DNA of 64,000 nucleotides from Rhabditophanes sp. KR3021. Taxonomy: Eukaryota > Nematoda > Chromadorea > Rhabditida > Alloionematidae. Each line of letters opens with the position of its first letter. Positions within the stretch are counted from its first letter, which is position 1. Location: assembly GCA_963281155.1 (NCBI GenBank), contig CAUJLY010000001.1:3906001-3970000 (forward strand). Reading direction: 5' to 3'. The notes under the pieces were generated by a model, which had not been told where the DNA came from, did not search any database, and worked only from the letters and a program-made list of their open reading frames with translations. The position numbers and the translations under genes were made by a program. Positions 32,099-43,433 of this stretch are shown here, piece by piece.

Positions 32099-32775
32099 TT
32101 AAATTGTCTTTGTCATGAATGTTGCGGAGGCTCATATTTTCAGACTCCTGATATTTTGTAAAAAATGTAACACTTAAATTATTATCATTTTATTGGAAAA
32201 CAATACTACGTTAGTTTTATTTGAACTTCATCCGCCTACATTTGCTTGTAAAAAATATTTTGATGAATTTAAAGCAAAACTTAAGTGCAACTACAGTATA
32301 GTATACTTTATTCTATCTATTAAAACATTGTTCATATACATTCATAATTAGATCTACTTACGTGGTGTGTATGAAGTTTAAAGCAAAAAAGTCTAGACGA
32401 TGATCTAAAGCATGTTATCTTAGATTATTTGGCTCTCCTATACACTTTTTAGAATACATACACCATCCTCATTAATAACGTAGTAGACCAATCATTATTG
32501 TATTATGAACAAGACACATCTTAACTATTTCATATAACTACTCTTTATTTTCCCACATGTGTAAAAGTATTTTTCGATGATTGCTTAATGCATGTTCATT
32601 GTATCAAATAATACACCATCAAAATGTGTTCTTTTGAGTGCTTTTTTCCAAACTCATTCGATCCACATACAATTTTGAACTCTTTTATCTTTCATTTAAT
32701 TGCGCATTCTATTTTGCGGCTGATTAACCTGTTTATTTGATTATAGAATTACTAATTAAATTGTTTTAGTATATC
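32099..32775. other. Intergenic upstream of coiled-coil gene
   Basis: AT-rich; an acceptor ttgttttag at 32761-32769 immediately precedes the next start codon. No other feature recognised. Confidence 0.5.
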
Positions 32776-33909
32776 ATGGGTTTTCGATCACCGTTCGGAT
32801 GGTTTAAAAGTAATCACAAAAAGATTAAAAATACTGAGAAGCCAACAACCAGCAATGAAGAAGCCGAAACACCTTTTGATAATACTGAATCTAACCAACT
32901 AAAACTCAGTGAAATGCTCGAGGAGATTCAAGCAGAAAATGAATTTCTACGCAATGAAATAACACTTAGCAATGAAAATTATGACAGAATTAATAATGAA
33001 TATACTTGTTTCAAAGAATACGTTAACAATATTACTGAGGAGCACCAAAGACATGTATTGATTTCCAAGAAAATTAAGCAACAAGATGTATGTTTATCAG
33101 TCCATTTATCACAATAAACACAATTTTAGGATATTACAATAGCTGGTTTGAATGAAAGAATTATCGAAAATACTGAATTAGTCAGACAAATCAGCCAAGA
33201 CAATGCGGATAAATATAGCTTTGAGAGAAATAATATCGAACTTAATAGAAAGATCAAAATCAAAGACTCCTATATTGCAGAGCTGAAAAGAATCATTTCA
33301 AACATGTCTGGCTCATCGAAAGCTAATCAAAATAAAGATTACGTTGCCCCCTTATCCCAAATCAATGGTTCTACTCAACGAAGAACCAATTCAAGACAGC
33401 CATTTAGACTTAGTCAAATTTCGCCGTTATCTTCCCCGATAGACAAAATGTCATCTGTTTATTCATATAGCAGTTCAGGATATGAAGATTGTCAAGATAA
33501 AACGCTTTCAGCAAGTTTGAATAAATCATTTAACTCAGCAACTCCCAAAAGATCACCCGAAATGGACCACGGGGCAGCTTTACGAGTACAAAGAATATTA
33601 AAAGAAACCAATGAAGCTAGTAGGAAAGTTTTCAGCATGTCAAAGGCTCTCTCTACTGTTTCAACTAATTTAATGGATGGAAGGAATGATTTTCATATTT
33701 TGGCTGGTCAATTAGATGAAGAGTTTTCCGACTCAGAGGATGAAAACAGCAATATCTCACGTTTCAGTTACAAATTGGAAACTTTGGCTAGGAAGAATTT
33801 TGAAGATTTGGAGAAAACCCAAACTTATTTAACAACTCTTATTAGGAATATTCACTTTTATACAACTCGCCCTTCCTTTAACAATTCCTCAACATGTAGC
33901 CTCCAATAA
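32776..33909 (+). CDS. Coiled-coil protein of unknown function
   Basis: Two exons (32776-33087, 33130-33909; 42-nt intron, phase 0) give 363 aa; the start follows a ttgttttag acceptor. Residues about 40-175 are a predicted coiled coil (regular Leu/Ile with Glu/Asn/Lys, for example LKLSEMLEEIQAENEFLRNEI). A Ser-rich, Arg/Lys-containing region follows (about 180-260), then a second helical region (RVQRILKETNEASRKVF) with an acidic DEEFSDSEDE stretch. The overall layout suits a cytoskeletal or centrosomal/kinetochore-type adaptor, but no family was recognised, so no function is assigned. Confidence 0.8.
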
Positions 33910-34664
33910 TTAATTTTTAAGAATTTGTATTAATATTCGACTTTAAACATTACTTTTATCGTTGTAATTTATTTTTGTTATATTCATCCTCGTTTAATAA
34001 TAAATTTTGGTAAATGAAAAATTAGATTTAATGTTGGTAACTGATATAATTTGCACTAATATGCTCGGGATAACAGTGCTAATATTACACACATATTGAC
34101 CATACACATAATTGCATAATCCATTTAACGCAACATCAAAAATAGAAAGATGTAATGTTATACCCATTATTGGTCCACAAATAATACAAATAAAGCTTTA
34201 CAAATGTGTTAAACTTTAACATATTTAATGTATTTTTTCAAATTTTGGAGGGCGATAGATTAATAAAATAAACAAAGACATATTCAATATGAATACCAAT
34301 GTACCACTAAAAAATACCAAAATATCATGCCAAATCTCCATCTGAATAATTGGTTTATTATTTAAATTATGTCCGTATCTTCAATCTTTAAATTTAAATG
34401 TCATTTATAAAAGCAAAGATATTTACTTAGGTACTATTCCGTAACATATTTATAATTGCATTCCCTTGTGTATTTGTGAAAGATCTATCTAAAATACTGA
34501 AAATTTTTAATATTTTAAAAACATTTACTTTTTATATAGTCAGATTTTAACTAATACGCATTGTCGTCAATTTACACTCTCATTATGGGCAATATGTGTA
34601 TTCAAAAATATTATTTTATATTTGTGTAAAAATATTATTATTATTTTGTAAAATGTACATCTTA
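33910..34664. other. Convergent 3' region between coiled-coil and BBS8 genes
   Basis: AATAAA near 34000 (tttaataataaatttt) suits the coiled-coil mRNA. It contains a possible 38-aa membrane microprotein on the minus strand (listed separately). Confidence 0.5.
34225..34341 (-). CDS. Candidate 38-aa single-pass membrane microprotein
   Basis: The ATG directly follows an attattcag acceptor, as expected for a trans-spliced mRNA. The 38-codon frame (MEIWHDILVFF.., one long hydrophobic stretch, then YRPPKFEKIH) ends with a positively charged tail, a layout like small regulatory membrane peptides. It is close to BBS8 on the same strand and could instead be a chance frame or a distant exon. No homologue recognised. 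Confidence 0.3.
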   Translation of the reverse strand: MEIWHDILVFFSGTLVFILNMSLFILLIYRPPKFEKIH

Positions 34665-36357
34665 TCAAATGCTTTTTATCATACTGCTGATTTCCTTGAT
34701 GAGATCTTGGCTATAAATGTGTGCTGGATATATCTTTAAGCTTGATTTACAATGTTCAACGCTTTCAACGTATTGCCCAGTATAGAAACAGCAAATTGCC
34801 ATATTATAATGCGGTTCAAATAAATGATCAGATTTCTGAATAGCGGATCTAAAAAGACTCTTTGCATTATTAAACTTCCGTTGAAGCATTCGGATGGTTC
34901 CCAAATTTGTTAAAGATTCAGCATGATCAGGATTAAAGGTAACTGATAATCTGAAACAACGAGACGCGGATTTTTGATCGCCATTTAGCAGTGAAATCGT
35001 ACTAAAATAGCTCCATCATTATTATACAAAACATAAATATATGATGAGTTTTTTAAGCAACCCGTTTGGCGTTTTTTTAATTGCCATGCGTTTAATTAAA
35101 AATAACAGATAAATTATTTGGATCACTCAAAAGGTTACAAATAACCCAATATTTTCGATTTTTTAAACTTAATATAAATTACCCTGTGTTATACCAAAAG
35201 TCTGCTTTCTCATTATCTGGTGCTTGTGCCAAAGCTTTCTCGATGCATGGAAAACATAAATCTATTTGCTGAGATGCAAAACAACATATGCCTAGATTCA
35301 TATACAATGCAGGAGTATTAACTCCCATTTGCAGAATACGTCTGTAATATCCTAATGCTATCTCCGGTTGATCATTGTAAAATAGGGTTGTTGCAATACA
35401 AGCTATAGCTTCTATATTATTAGCATCTAGTTTGAGAATATCTTTATAAATTGCAATACTTTTGTCCATGTTCTCCATTTGCTCCTCGATTCGCGCTTTG
35501 TGGAGCATTAAAGTTACATTTTGATCAAAAAAGAATATTCCTTCATTTAAGATTTCAAATGCCGTATTCGGTTGATCTAATCTTGAATATACTTTGGCCA
35601 AATATGCAAATGTTTCAATGTGTTTCTTATTTTTCAAAGAAGACAGAAATTGTTTTTCAGCATCTTTATACATATTTAACCTGTAGTAGCATTTACCAAG
35701 TTGATTTTTCCAAAACCAGTCTTCAAAATTATTTGCTTTTGTTGCAACTGCAGCTATTTGGTGAGCTGATTTCATGTCACCTATCGTATAAAAAACATAA
35801 TCAAATAAGTAGCGATTGACATGATTATCAGCGGCATATTTGTCAATATTTAATCTTGCCAAGTTCAAAAAAGGACCGTCAGAACTAGCTATCATTGATG
35901 CTGTTCCCTGTCTTATTTGTCTAATGCTACTAGATGAAATAGGTCTGGACGTCTTAGCTGTTCTTGATGATTTTAATGTCTTTTCCATTTGAGAAGCTTT
36001 TCCCATTGTCAAAGGACGAACAACTCCCGTAATTGGCCTGCCACCGGCCGTACGAGGTCTTATTAATTGATCGTTGCCGTCCGTAGAAGTTTTTGGCCGA
36101 CTAAAAGATGTTCCAGGCCTTGCATTCTGAGCAATTATGTTTTCATTCATGTACATTTCAGCTAACCCAATCTCCTCGTTTTCTAATTCATCCACCAAAA
36201 CTTCCTCAGCAAGACAAGCCAATTTTAGAGACCAAGCTGCTTGATCTAGAGGAGATTGTTGTAAGACAAGATCACACTTTTCGAGACATAATTGGATTTG
36301 ATTAAAGCGGAAATATAGGCAGGCATAGTAAAAAGGATCTAAGCCATTATCAGACAT
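34665..36357 (-). CDS. bbs-8: BBS8/TTC8, BBSome subunit
   Basis: Two exons (36357-35183, 35001-34665; 181-nt intron, phase 2) give 503 aa, matching human TTC8 length. The N-terminus (DPFYYACLYFRFNQIQLCLEKC) and the diagnostic Arg/Pro repeats (ARPGTSFSRPKTS, IRPRTAGGRPITGVVRP) are those of BBS8, followed by about seven TPR repeats (for example WFWKNQLGKCYYRLNMYKDAEKQF and ALYMNLGICCFASQQIDLC). BBS8 is part of the BBSome that moves membrane proteins in cilia; in nematodes it acts in ciliated sensory neurons. RFX (X-box) control is expected by family but I did not identify an X-box upstream. Confidence 0.96.
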
Positions 36358-37054
36358 CTTTTAAATTATTATTGACGAACATAAAGTTATTAAGTAGTAT
36401 TGAAAATGGTTGCCATGGTAATATTAATCAATATCATAGTTTGATACTTCATTTAAAAAATTAAAATATTATTGATAAACATTCATTTTGCAAAAACACA
36501 TTAATAAAGTAAATATGGTTGGCAAAAGCTCCGAACAAACCAACATATTTACCAAATAATTTGTAATTCACAAATTTGAGCTTTATTGCGACGGTGATTT
36601 CATCTGCTCTAATATAAATATTATCGAAGTTGTCATATAACATCTAAAATATTCTTTGTTTAACAGTAATTCAAAAAGATCGTCTAATAATTCAACAAAA
36701 AAGATTCTCAACAGGTACAAGTACAAACTTATGATAGGAACCAAGTTTAATGCTAGGTAAGTAATCAAAGGGTACAATAAGGACACAATATTACGTGATG
36801 TCAAATATAAAATGTAAAAATACATTTTGTCAGTACGTAGTATTGGAAACACAAAGAAATCTTAGGTAAATATTAGGTTCTTTCTTTTTTAATAAATATG
36901 AGTCAGTGTGTTTGATAAACGACTGTTTGCACTTGGTAAGTAAATTATTTGTTCATAATAAAGACTTCTGTTGATCAGGTTAAAGTTTGATATATAATGG
37001 AACTTCGTTTTGATGCAATCATTCTTCCGAACTTTCTTTAAATTAAAAAAGAAA
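36358..37054. other. Divergent upstream region with one weak membrane frame
   Basis: Lies between BBS8 (minus) and a DUF19 protein (plus), so it includes both promoters. A minus-strand frame from the ATG at 36825 to 36583 (80 aa, two hydrophobic segments) has no recognised domain or clear acceptor; possibly a receptor fragment or chance. Confidence 0.35.
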
Positions 37055-37897
37055 ATGCTTTTTAAGACTTTGATTGTTATTTGCTTGACGATTGTTGGTG
37101 TGATTTGCCAACAACAAGATTCTACCTGCGATCGTGCTGGCTTCGATACAATTCGCCAATGTTATAATACATATTTACGTTTTTATAACTTAACTGTATC
37201 AAGCACAGGCCAACTTCCACTATATACGCAATTTGTTAATGCAACGCTTGAATATGATCAGGTCAATGGAGTAAATGGCTTAGGTAGCAGTTGTCAAAAT
37301 CAACAAAGACTAACATCTTGCATTGGAAACTTTGAACCTTGTATCGATGCTACTGATATGTTTCAAATCTTCAATAACGAACAAACCGACTTGTCAATTT
37401 ACGAAATAAACTATTATACTTTTAAATACATGTGTGGAGCTGGTAGACAGTATTATACTTCTGATTATAGTTGTTTAAGTTCCGATGCTGCTCTTGAAAA
37501 AAGTCAATTTACGAACTGTGGTAATATTTTGCTTTCAGACAATGACGACAGTTGTAATACCGTTGGGTCATTTGTTTCATGTCTCACAAATATTGGAACC
37601 AACGCTTGTGGTAGAAATGCCGGAGCTTTTTTCTGTAATGTAGCTAAATCTATGTTTACCACAATTATAAGTTCAACCTGCTCACTTCCCGTATGTGATG
37701 TCATTTCAATTGGATCATCTACAACGCAAAATCCAAGATCGACTAGTGGACAAACGACACAATTCTTTAACAATACGACAAGAAGGGTTTTCACTCAAAC
37801 TCCTTTACCCTTATTCAATGACAATGGAGCATCAAATTCAATGAATGGATTTATTAGTTTAACGATGGCAATTTTCGCTGCTACATTAATTTTCTAA
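37055..37897 (+). CDS. Secreted DUF19 (T20D4.11-like) protein, probably GPI-anchored
   Basis: A single exon of 280 aa from the ATG at 37055, chosen because it places a clean signal peptide (MLFKTLIVICLTIVGVICQ) at the N-terminus; an ATG 42 bases upstream would add a basic extension. The mature part has the regularly spaced cysteines and CDRAGFDTIRQCYNTYLRFY start of the nematode DUF19 domain, roughly to residue 215. A Thr/Ser-rich linker and a C-terminal hydrophobic segment (MNGFISLTMAIFAATLIF) follow, suggesting GPI attachment. NNT/NAT-type N-glycosylation sites are present. The family is nematode-specific with no known biochemical role. Confidence 0.88.
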   Translation: MLFKTLIVICLTIVGVICQQQDSTCDRAGFDTIRQCYNTYLRFYNLTVSSTGQLPLYTQFVNATLEYDQVNGVNGLGSSCQNQQRLTSCIGNFEPCIDATDMFQIFNNEQTDLSIYEINYYTFKYMCGAGRQYYTSDYSCLSSDAALEKSQFTNCGNILLSDNDDSCNTVGSFVSCLTNIGTNACGRNAGAFFCNVAKSMFTTIISSTCSLPVCDVISIGSSTTQNPRSTSGQTTQFFNNTTRRVFTQTPLPLFNDNGASNSMNGFISLTMAIFAATLIF

Positions 37898-38427
37898 AGA
37901 TCAAGTTACATATTATTGCATAATTGTTAATTTTTAATAAACTTTTTTTAAATATACAACTAATACCGTCTACAAACAAATTTATCAATTGTAATTTACT
38001 CACCTAATATCGTCTACAAACAAATTTATCAATTGTAATTCACCCACTTGATAAGGTCCCCATATTTGTAAATTTGATCCTTCAATAAACATGAAATATT
38101 AGTTACATAATTTCAAATAAATATAGCCATATTGTAAAGAGATATAAATGTATCTCTTTGAATGTTGTTATACTATCTAATAAAACTATACCATTTTTGG
38201 TGCTTCTTTACAATATTGCTATTTTTAATAGCGTAATTAACATCATCTATTTTGTTAGATTCAAACATCTAATCATAATGGGCAATTTGTAAATTTTGCA
38301 TATTGAATATATCTTCCACACGCAGATGTCGATATTTTCATAATTTGAATATAATCTCAAACCGCACAAGCGAATGATGTGCCTAGTAATTGAATGATTG
38401 CAATAATTGTACCATTATATTGTAAAG
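37898..38427. other. Intergenic with short tandem duplication
   Basis: AATAAA at 37936-37941 is the DUF19 gene's likely poly(A) signal. A perfect-length 44-bp tandem repeat follows at 37961-38048. The rest is AT-rich. Confidence 0.5.
37961..38048. repeat. 44-bp tandem repeat, two copies
   Basis: Copies at 37961-38004 and 38005-38048 share taata.cgtctacaaac, then aaatttatcaattgtaatt, with three or four substitutions between them. Confidence 0.9.
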
Positions 38428-39440
38428 ATGCTATATAAAACGTTATCCTCCGTCCCATTACTATTAGTATTCGGACTTGAATGTTCTTCTCCTGTCATCA
38501 AAATTAGACGATATGTTGACGCAAGTTCTCAGATCGTCAATGTTAGAGTGTGTATGGTATCACTAATCGCGATTATGAAATGGAACATTTTGTTCACATC
38601 GCTTCCAAAGATGAAAAAGAAAGAATTACTGCTATTAAGCCAAAGTGAATAAGAAGATCTCTCTGTCAATTGATTATGATTTATCAATAAAGGCTAAAGA
38701 TGGATTTAGTAGTTACCGAATTTTATTAGATAGAAAATTAAAATCAAATGAAAAACGAAATATTGTGGTCGAATATCAGTTGATTGGTTATTTAACTCCG
38801 CATCCAAAAGAAATAAGACAAAGCAGCATCCAGTGAGTTCATTTATTCTCAATTCATCTAAACATTATTTATTTAGATTCATGACGTGAGAAATGGACGT
38901 AATTCAATCTCCGCAAATCTTGTTTTTAGATTTCCGTTGTACGGTGGATGGAACATTGCCTCTACTACAAAATACAGTTTACCATCCTTTGAATTCATTA
39001 AAGAATATAATGGCACCTTTGTTCTCTCTCTACCCATAGTTGATCATTATTGAAAGGGCTAATATTAAAATAATGCTTCCTGAAGGGCCATCAGGTTTCA
39101 AACTGAACTCATTGATTCCGATCACGAAAATCATTTTACATATTTGGATACAACTGGAAGACCCGTGATTTCATTTACAGCAAATAACATCATCAATGAA
39201 CGTATCGGAAATTTCGGACTGGAATATACTTTCCATAATTCATTCTTAGCATATGATGCTTTTATTATTGTTGCTTTATATTTCGTTATCTTTTGAGTTA
39301 CGATTATTTTTAATCGTTTTACCTTTTCAATTGGTAGTTCTGATAAAAAAGAAAATGAGATATTTTATATTTTGATTGTTTACATGTACCATTGTTTTTT
39401 GATGGATAAAGCTGTTGAAAATATTTGTGTTGATGATTAA
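38428..39440 (+). pseudogene. Ribophorin I (OST1) pseudogene, internally deleted
   Basis: Successive frames match ribophorin I in the right order. They are a signal peptide plus SSPVIKIRRYVDASSQIVNV, then FSSYRILLDRKL..VVEYQLIGYLTPHPKEIRQS, then (39 kb) RFPLYGGWNIASTTKYSLPSFEFI, KIMLPEGPSG, NHFTYLDTTGRPVISF and the membrane segment AFIIVALYFVIF. Frameshifts separate the pieces, stop codons interrupt them (for example after VDHY), and the middle of the luminal domain and the whole cytosolic tail are missing. The functional gene would be an essential oligosaccharyltransferase subunit, so an intact copy must exist elsewhere. This is a decayed duplicate. Confidence 0.85.
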
Positions 39441-39704
39441 AATAATGATTAGTAATATCTTTTACTCAACTTAAGCAATTGTTTTTTACATTATTTAAAG
39501 AGCATTTGTTCAAAGATTATTCATCTGATTTTAGCAAAAATACGTTGTTAAGTTTATAAAAAGGTTTGCTATAACTGAAGATGTTTTTAGAAAATTGTCT
39601 TTATATAATGACATATCTTGACAATATTTATTACTCCACAATGTTTATATTTTTTGATTTAAATAACAGTTTGCCTTCTTTATAACTACATTTTAACTTT
39701 CAGG

Positions 39705-40298
39705 ATGAAGATAATATTGCTTTTACTTATTTCAATATTTTTACTATGCAATGGAGCCCCAAGAAAGCGATCTATTGAAGATACAGTTAATGATCCAAAT
39801 AAAGAGGCAACAGTAATAGATACAAACGTCTATGTTCGCAAACATGCTGATATCATTCCGGACAATGTAAGAAACTTGCCTCCTAAAATTGGTAGTCACG
39901 ATGACGTCATCCACTCAGTTACTCATGATGCTTCAAGGAAAATTAATGAAGCTGATGATACTGTCGGAGAAGTCGGCATTCAATCATTTGAAAGAAGGAA
40001 GAGACAATTGAGCGAAAGTGATGTCAACGAGGAAGCAGATGATAGATTTCATACTCTTGACAATACAAAGGATCATCATTCGATGAAAAAAGATATCAAG
40101 GAACTTGCCAGCTCTCTTGCCAGAAAACTTAGAAGTTTAGGAGCAGATAAAAACCAAAATGAATTTACCAGATTTACTCGATCAAATGACCCCGATTTGC
40201 TTCCCAGAAAAAAAGATGACAGTGAAGTTGCAAATTGCCTTGATCATTCTCAACATTCTCTACATGAACATCGACCCAAATACGAACGGTTGGAATAA
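39705..40298 (+). CDS. Secreted precursor with dibasic processing sites
   Basis: The start directly follows a strong acceptor (tttcag at 39698-39703). The 197-aa product begins with a signal peptide (MKIILLLLISIFLLCNGA). The mature region is hydrophilic, has just one cysteine near the C-terminus and contains furin-type sites PRKRS (about residue 22) and ERRKRQ (about residue 98), plus LARKLR. Cleavage would give an acidic peptide of about 75 residues and a C-terminal peptide. No repeated neuropeptide motif or amidation signal is visible. No family recognised. It may be a secreted signalling or structural precursor. Confidence 0.75.
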   Translation: MKIILLLLISIFLLCNGAPRKRSIEDTVNDPNKEATVIDTNVYVRKHADIIPDNVRNLPPKIGSHDDVIHSVTHDASRKINEADDTVGEVGIQSFERRKRQLSESDVNEEADDRFHTLDNTKDHHSMKKDIKELASSLARKLRSLGADKNQNEFTRFTRSNDPDLLPRKKDDSEVANCLDHSQHSLHEHRPKYERLE

Positions 40299-41631
40299 AA
40301 ATCACCTTTTGATATTACATTATTTTCGAAGCATCAATAATTATGTTTGCACAGTAAAAATATTTAAATTTATACTCATTTTTATCCACAAGCATGCTCT
40401 AATTATTTTATACATTTTAAATAAGATCAAATATTTCAAATATCATCCATGGAAAAAAATTCAAAAGATACAGAAGAGTAACACAAATATAAAGCTTGTT
40501 GGAACAATTAGCACATGGACCGCTAAACAATAGTTCTGATTGAAAATAATAATCAAATTCGTGTTGCTTCTACAATCATAAATGCCCCTTATAAAACAAT
40601 TAAAAGCATAGTAAATAACAAATTTTGGTTAATATTATGTTACGCAGTAAGGAAATAAAAAGATTGCTTATCATCTTTATTGATATGATTTCATCAGGAT
40701 TTACAAAAATTTATTTGTTATGCAAAAGTATTTCATAAATCTATATGTTTCTATTTTTGACTATTTTAATGTATTTAACAATGGTGAAATCCCAAGCTCT
40801 TTTATAGCAATTAGTGAAATTATTTATTATATAATTTTATTTATTTATTTGAACTGTATTTGAAAACAAATAAAAAATTAAAGATATGTCGATTCTTAGT
40901 AACTTCCGGTTGTGAAAATGTAGTAGCACAATTGCAATATGCATATTCTTAACTCGTGTTTCTAGAAAATGCTATTATATATGTAGTATTAATGTCTATG
41001 GTTCATAGTGATTTATTCATGTATGTAGAAGATCAATTTTGACTCCAACTTCTATTATTACTTTATATTCATTCATCCTTTGACCTACACTTTTCAGATT
41101 ACATATTCATAATTCAGCTTTACTTAAACAAAACTACGGCAATTATTTATAAAAACATATTTTTAAATATCATCCATAGTAATTTATATCAATAATCTGT
41201 TTTTTAATATTTACATATGTTCATTCAAAATTTAATGTCTTACACAAATATACACTAAACATGTGTATTGTACAAATTAGGCGATTTAAAAAATTTAGCA
41301 AAAGCACTTGTTTTAAATGATGAACAATCTAAAAGCCTTCCATATTTTTAGAGTGCCTAATCGTTTTTATATCATTTAGAAGATGATTAAATTGGTGTAC
41401 ATAGTTATAAGTCTACAACAAGTATATAAAACTGTATCTAGATTAACTATTTGAAATCCTTTCAAAAGATTCAAGACACCACTGCTGGTATTGTGCTGAA
41501 AGCCATTTTAGAACTTTTTTACTTTACACACGCAATTAGACGATCACTTTATTGACGATTAATAGGTATAAATTTACAGTACAATTTAACTATAATATAC
41601 ACAAGCAACAGTGCCCACATTTGTGGTTGAT
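40299..41631. other. Intergenic, AT-rich
   Basis: The open frame extending past 40298 in another frame to 40533 lacks coding character. No gene seen. Confidence 0.5.
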
Positions 41632-41931
41632 ATGACTAGAAAATTGTATGAACCCTTAACTTATTGTTTCTATCTATATTTTCTTGTTACGCTGATACTA
41701 GGACTTACCTGTAGATTAAATGCATATAATGATGGTTGTTTAAAAATGCTCATTACGTGTGTTTTGTATGTGTTGTCCCAAACTTCCGTTTGTTACAGCA
41801 ACTGGCCAGCTATAAATAGCCAAACATCATCGTCATTTATTCCCGTTAAATCAACCACTAGAAAATGCCATTCCTCTACTAATATAAGTATGTTTATATC
41901 TGCAATTATCTTATTAGTTTCATTCAACTAA
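41632..41931 (+). CDS. Possible small secreted/membrane protein
   Basis: 99 aa from the ATG at 41632: an N-terminal hydrophobic segment (YCFYLYFLVTLILGL), seven cysteines, and a C-terminal hydrophobic tail (SMFISAIILLVSFN) that could be a GPI signal. This layout is seen in small nematode surface proteins, but the cysteine spacing fits no family I recognise, and the start lacks a clear adjacent acceptor. It may be real or a degraded gene. Confidence 0.4.
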   Translation: MTRKLYEPLTYCFYLYFLVTLILGLTCRLNAYNDGCLKMLITCVLYVLSQTSVCYSNWPAINSQTSSSFIPVKSTTRKCHSSTNISMFISAIILLVSFN

Positions 41932-43433
41932 CTTTAATAACAAAAGCTCTACCGACACAAAATACACTACCTTTGTTGGACTAAGATAAACATATCTTCT
42001 ATATTAATCTCTTTAATAATAAAGTTTTCTGCCACTAATCTTGTGTTTTACAATAAGTTACCTTGCTCGCAGTTATTCTTCCTACTCTGCAAATAATGAA
42101 ATTCATCTAGCTTAATATTTTTTATTAAATTCTACTTTGACTAATAGACTTGGGATATACCGAATAATTGGCATTTAATGATTTTTTGAGGATGCCACTT
42201 TAGTGTTGAGAATAATATATCTAGCATTATAAATATGTATAAATACATAGAACATAAAATTAAGAAACATAAGTATTAGTATTGAAACTACTTCCTTTAA
42301 TACGAAATCTACTTCAGTTTAGAACATCTTGCGGACATATAATTATTACTAGATAAATCTGTAATTGGTGAACCCCTTTTTGTGTAAGGATTATAAAGGA
42401 AACCGTATGTTAATATTTAGCTTGTGTAAATTAAGTCACCAACCACATTCTTATTTAACTAGATATACTCTATTTCAATTTCCCTAATATAGTTCCAACA
42501 CAAAAAAGGGGCTGATCTGTTACAGATTAACCTATTTAAGGTTGAATGTCTAGTCCATGTGCAAAATATAGTGCTTGATTGTCAATTTATCTAAATAAAC
42601 ACATTCCCAAAAAAGTTGTTTTGGGAACCTATACAGTCATTTTGCATTTGCTGTGTTGATTGAATGTTCATTGTCTTCATTAATGCTTTAACTAAATGTG
42701 TTTCACAACATGGGTATTTTGTAAGTTAATAGTTCATAACATCAAAATTACGTCATCATTATTCTAGAGCAAACATCTTTTCTTATAACAAAACGTATCC
42801 CTTTTAAGGCATTTATTACATAATAGGCCCCTTTTATTTTAAACGCACTTTTTCATTTAAGATATATTTGGACCGTTTTGAAAGACTTCTGCTGCATAAT
42901 GAAACTTAATTTGGTTCAATTCTTTTCCATTTGATCCCTCTACAAAGTTCAAATGTTCGATAACGGTAATAAAACGTTGTTCATTGCTATTATTTAATAG
43001 GTCCTAATTCAGCATAAATTGAATTTGTAATACATATCCTCCCAACTTGTTTCTTCAGATGTCCTGCAGTGCAGTGGATGTCTGAAGCCATTTATGTGAA
43101 TGCTCTTTTACTCCAATAACTACCACAATTTATTTTAAACCTTTTATAAATTGACCTGCTCTAAACAATTTACTCATTTAAAAATTTCATCCGATTCATT
43201 CATTTTATTTTATACTTGAATGTCCGAGCTTTTATATTTGTCATTAAAAGCGTTTGGGCTTATAATAATTGGATCATTGATCGAAGCAGTATGCTTTTCG
43301 TAAAATAAATGCGATGAGTATGAGTTATTATTGAATCATCATTGCCTATGACTAGTTTCCCGTTAACTTTTCGTATATTATTACACTTTTTATAAGTAAT
43401 GTCTAATAAATACTATTTCAGACGCACCCTATA
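41932..43433. other. Intergenic, AT-rich
   Basis: No coding or RNA gene recognised. A tatttcag acceptor at 43414-43421 marks the start of the next transcript. Confidence 0.5.
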
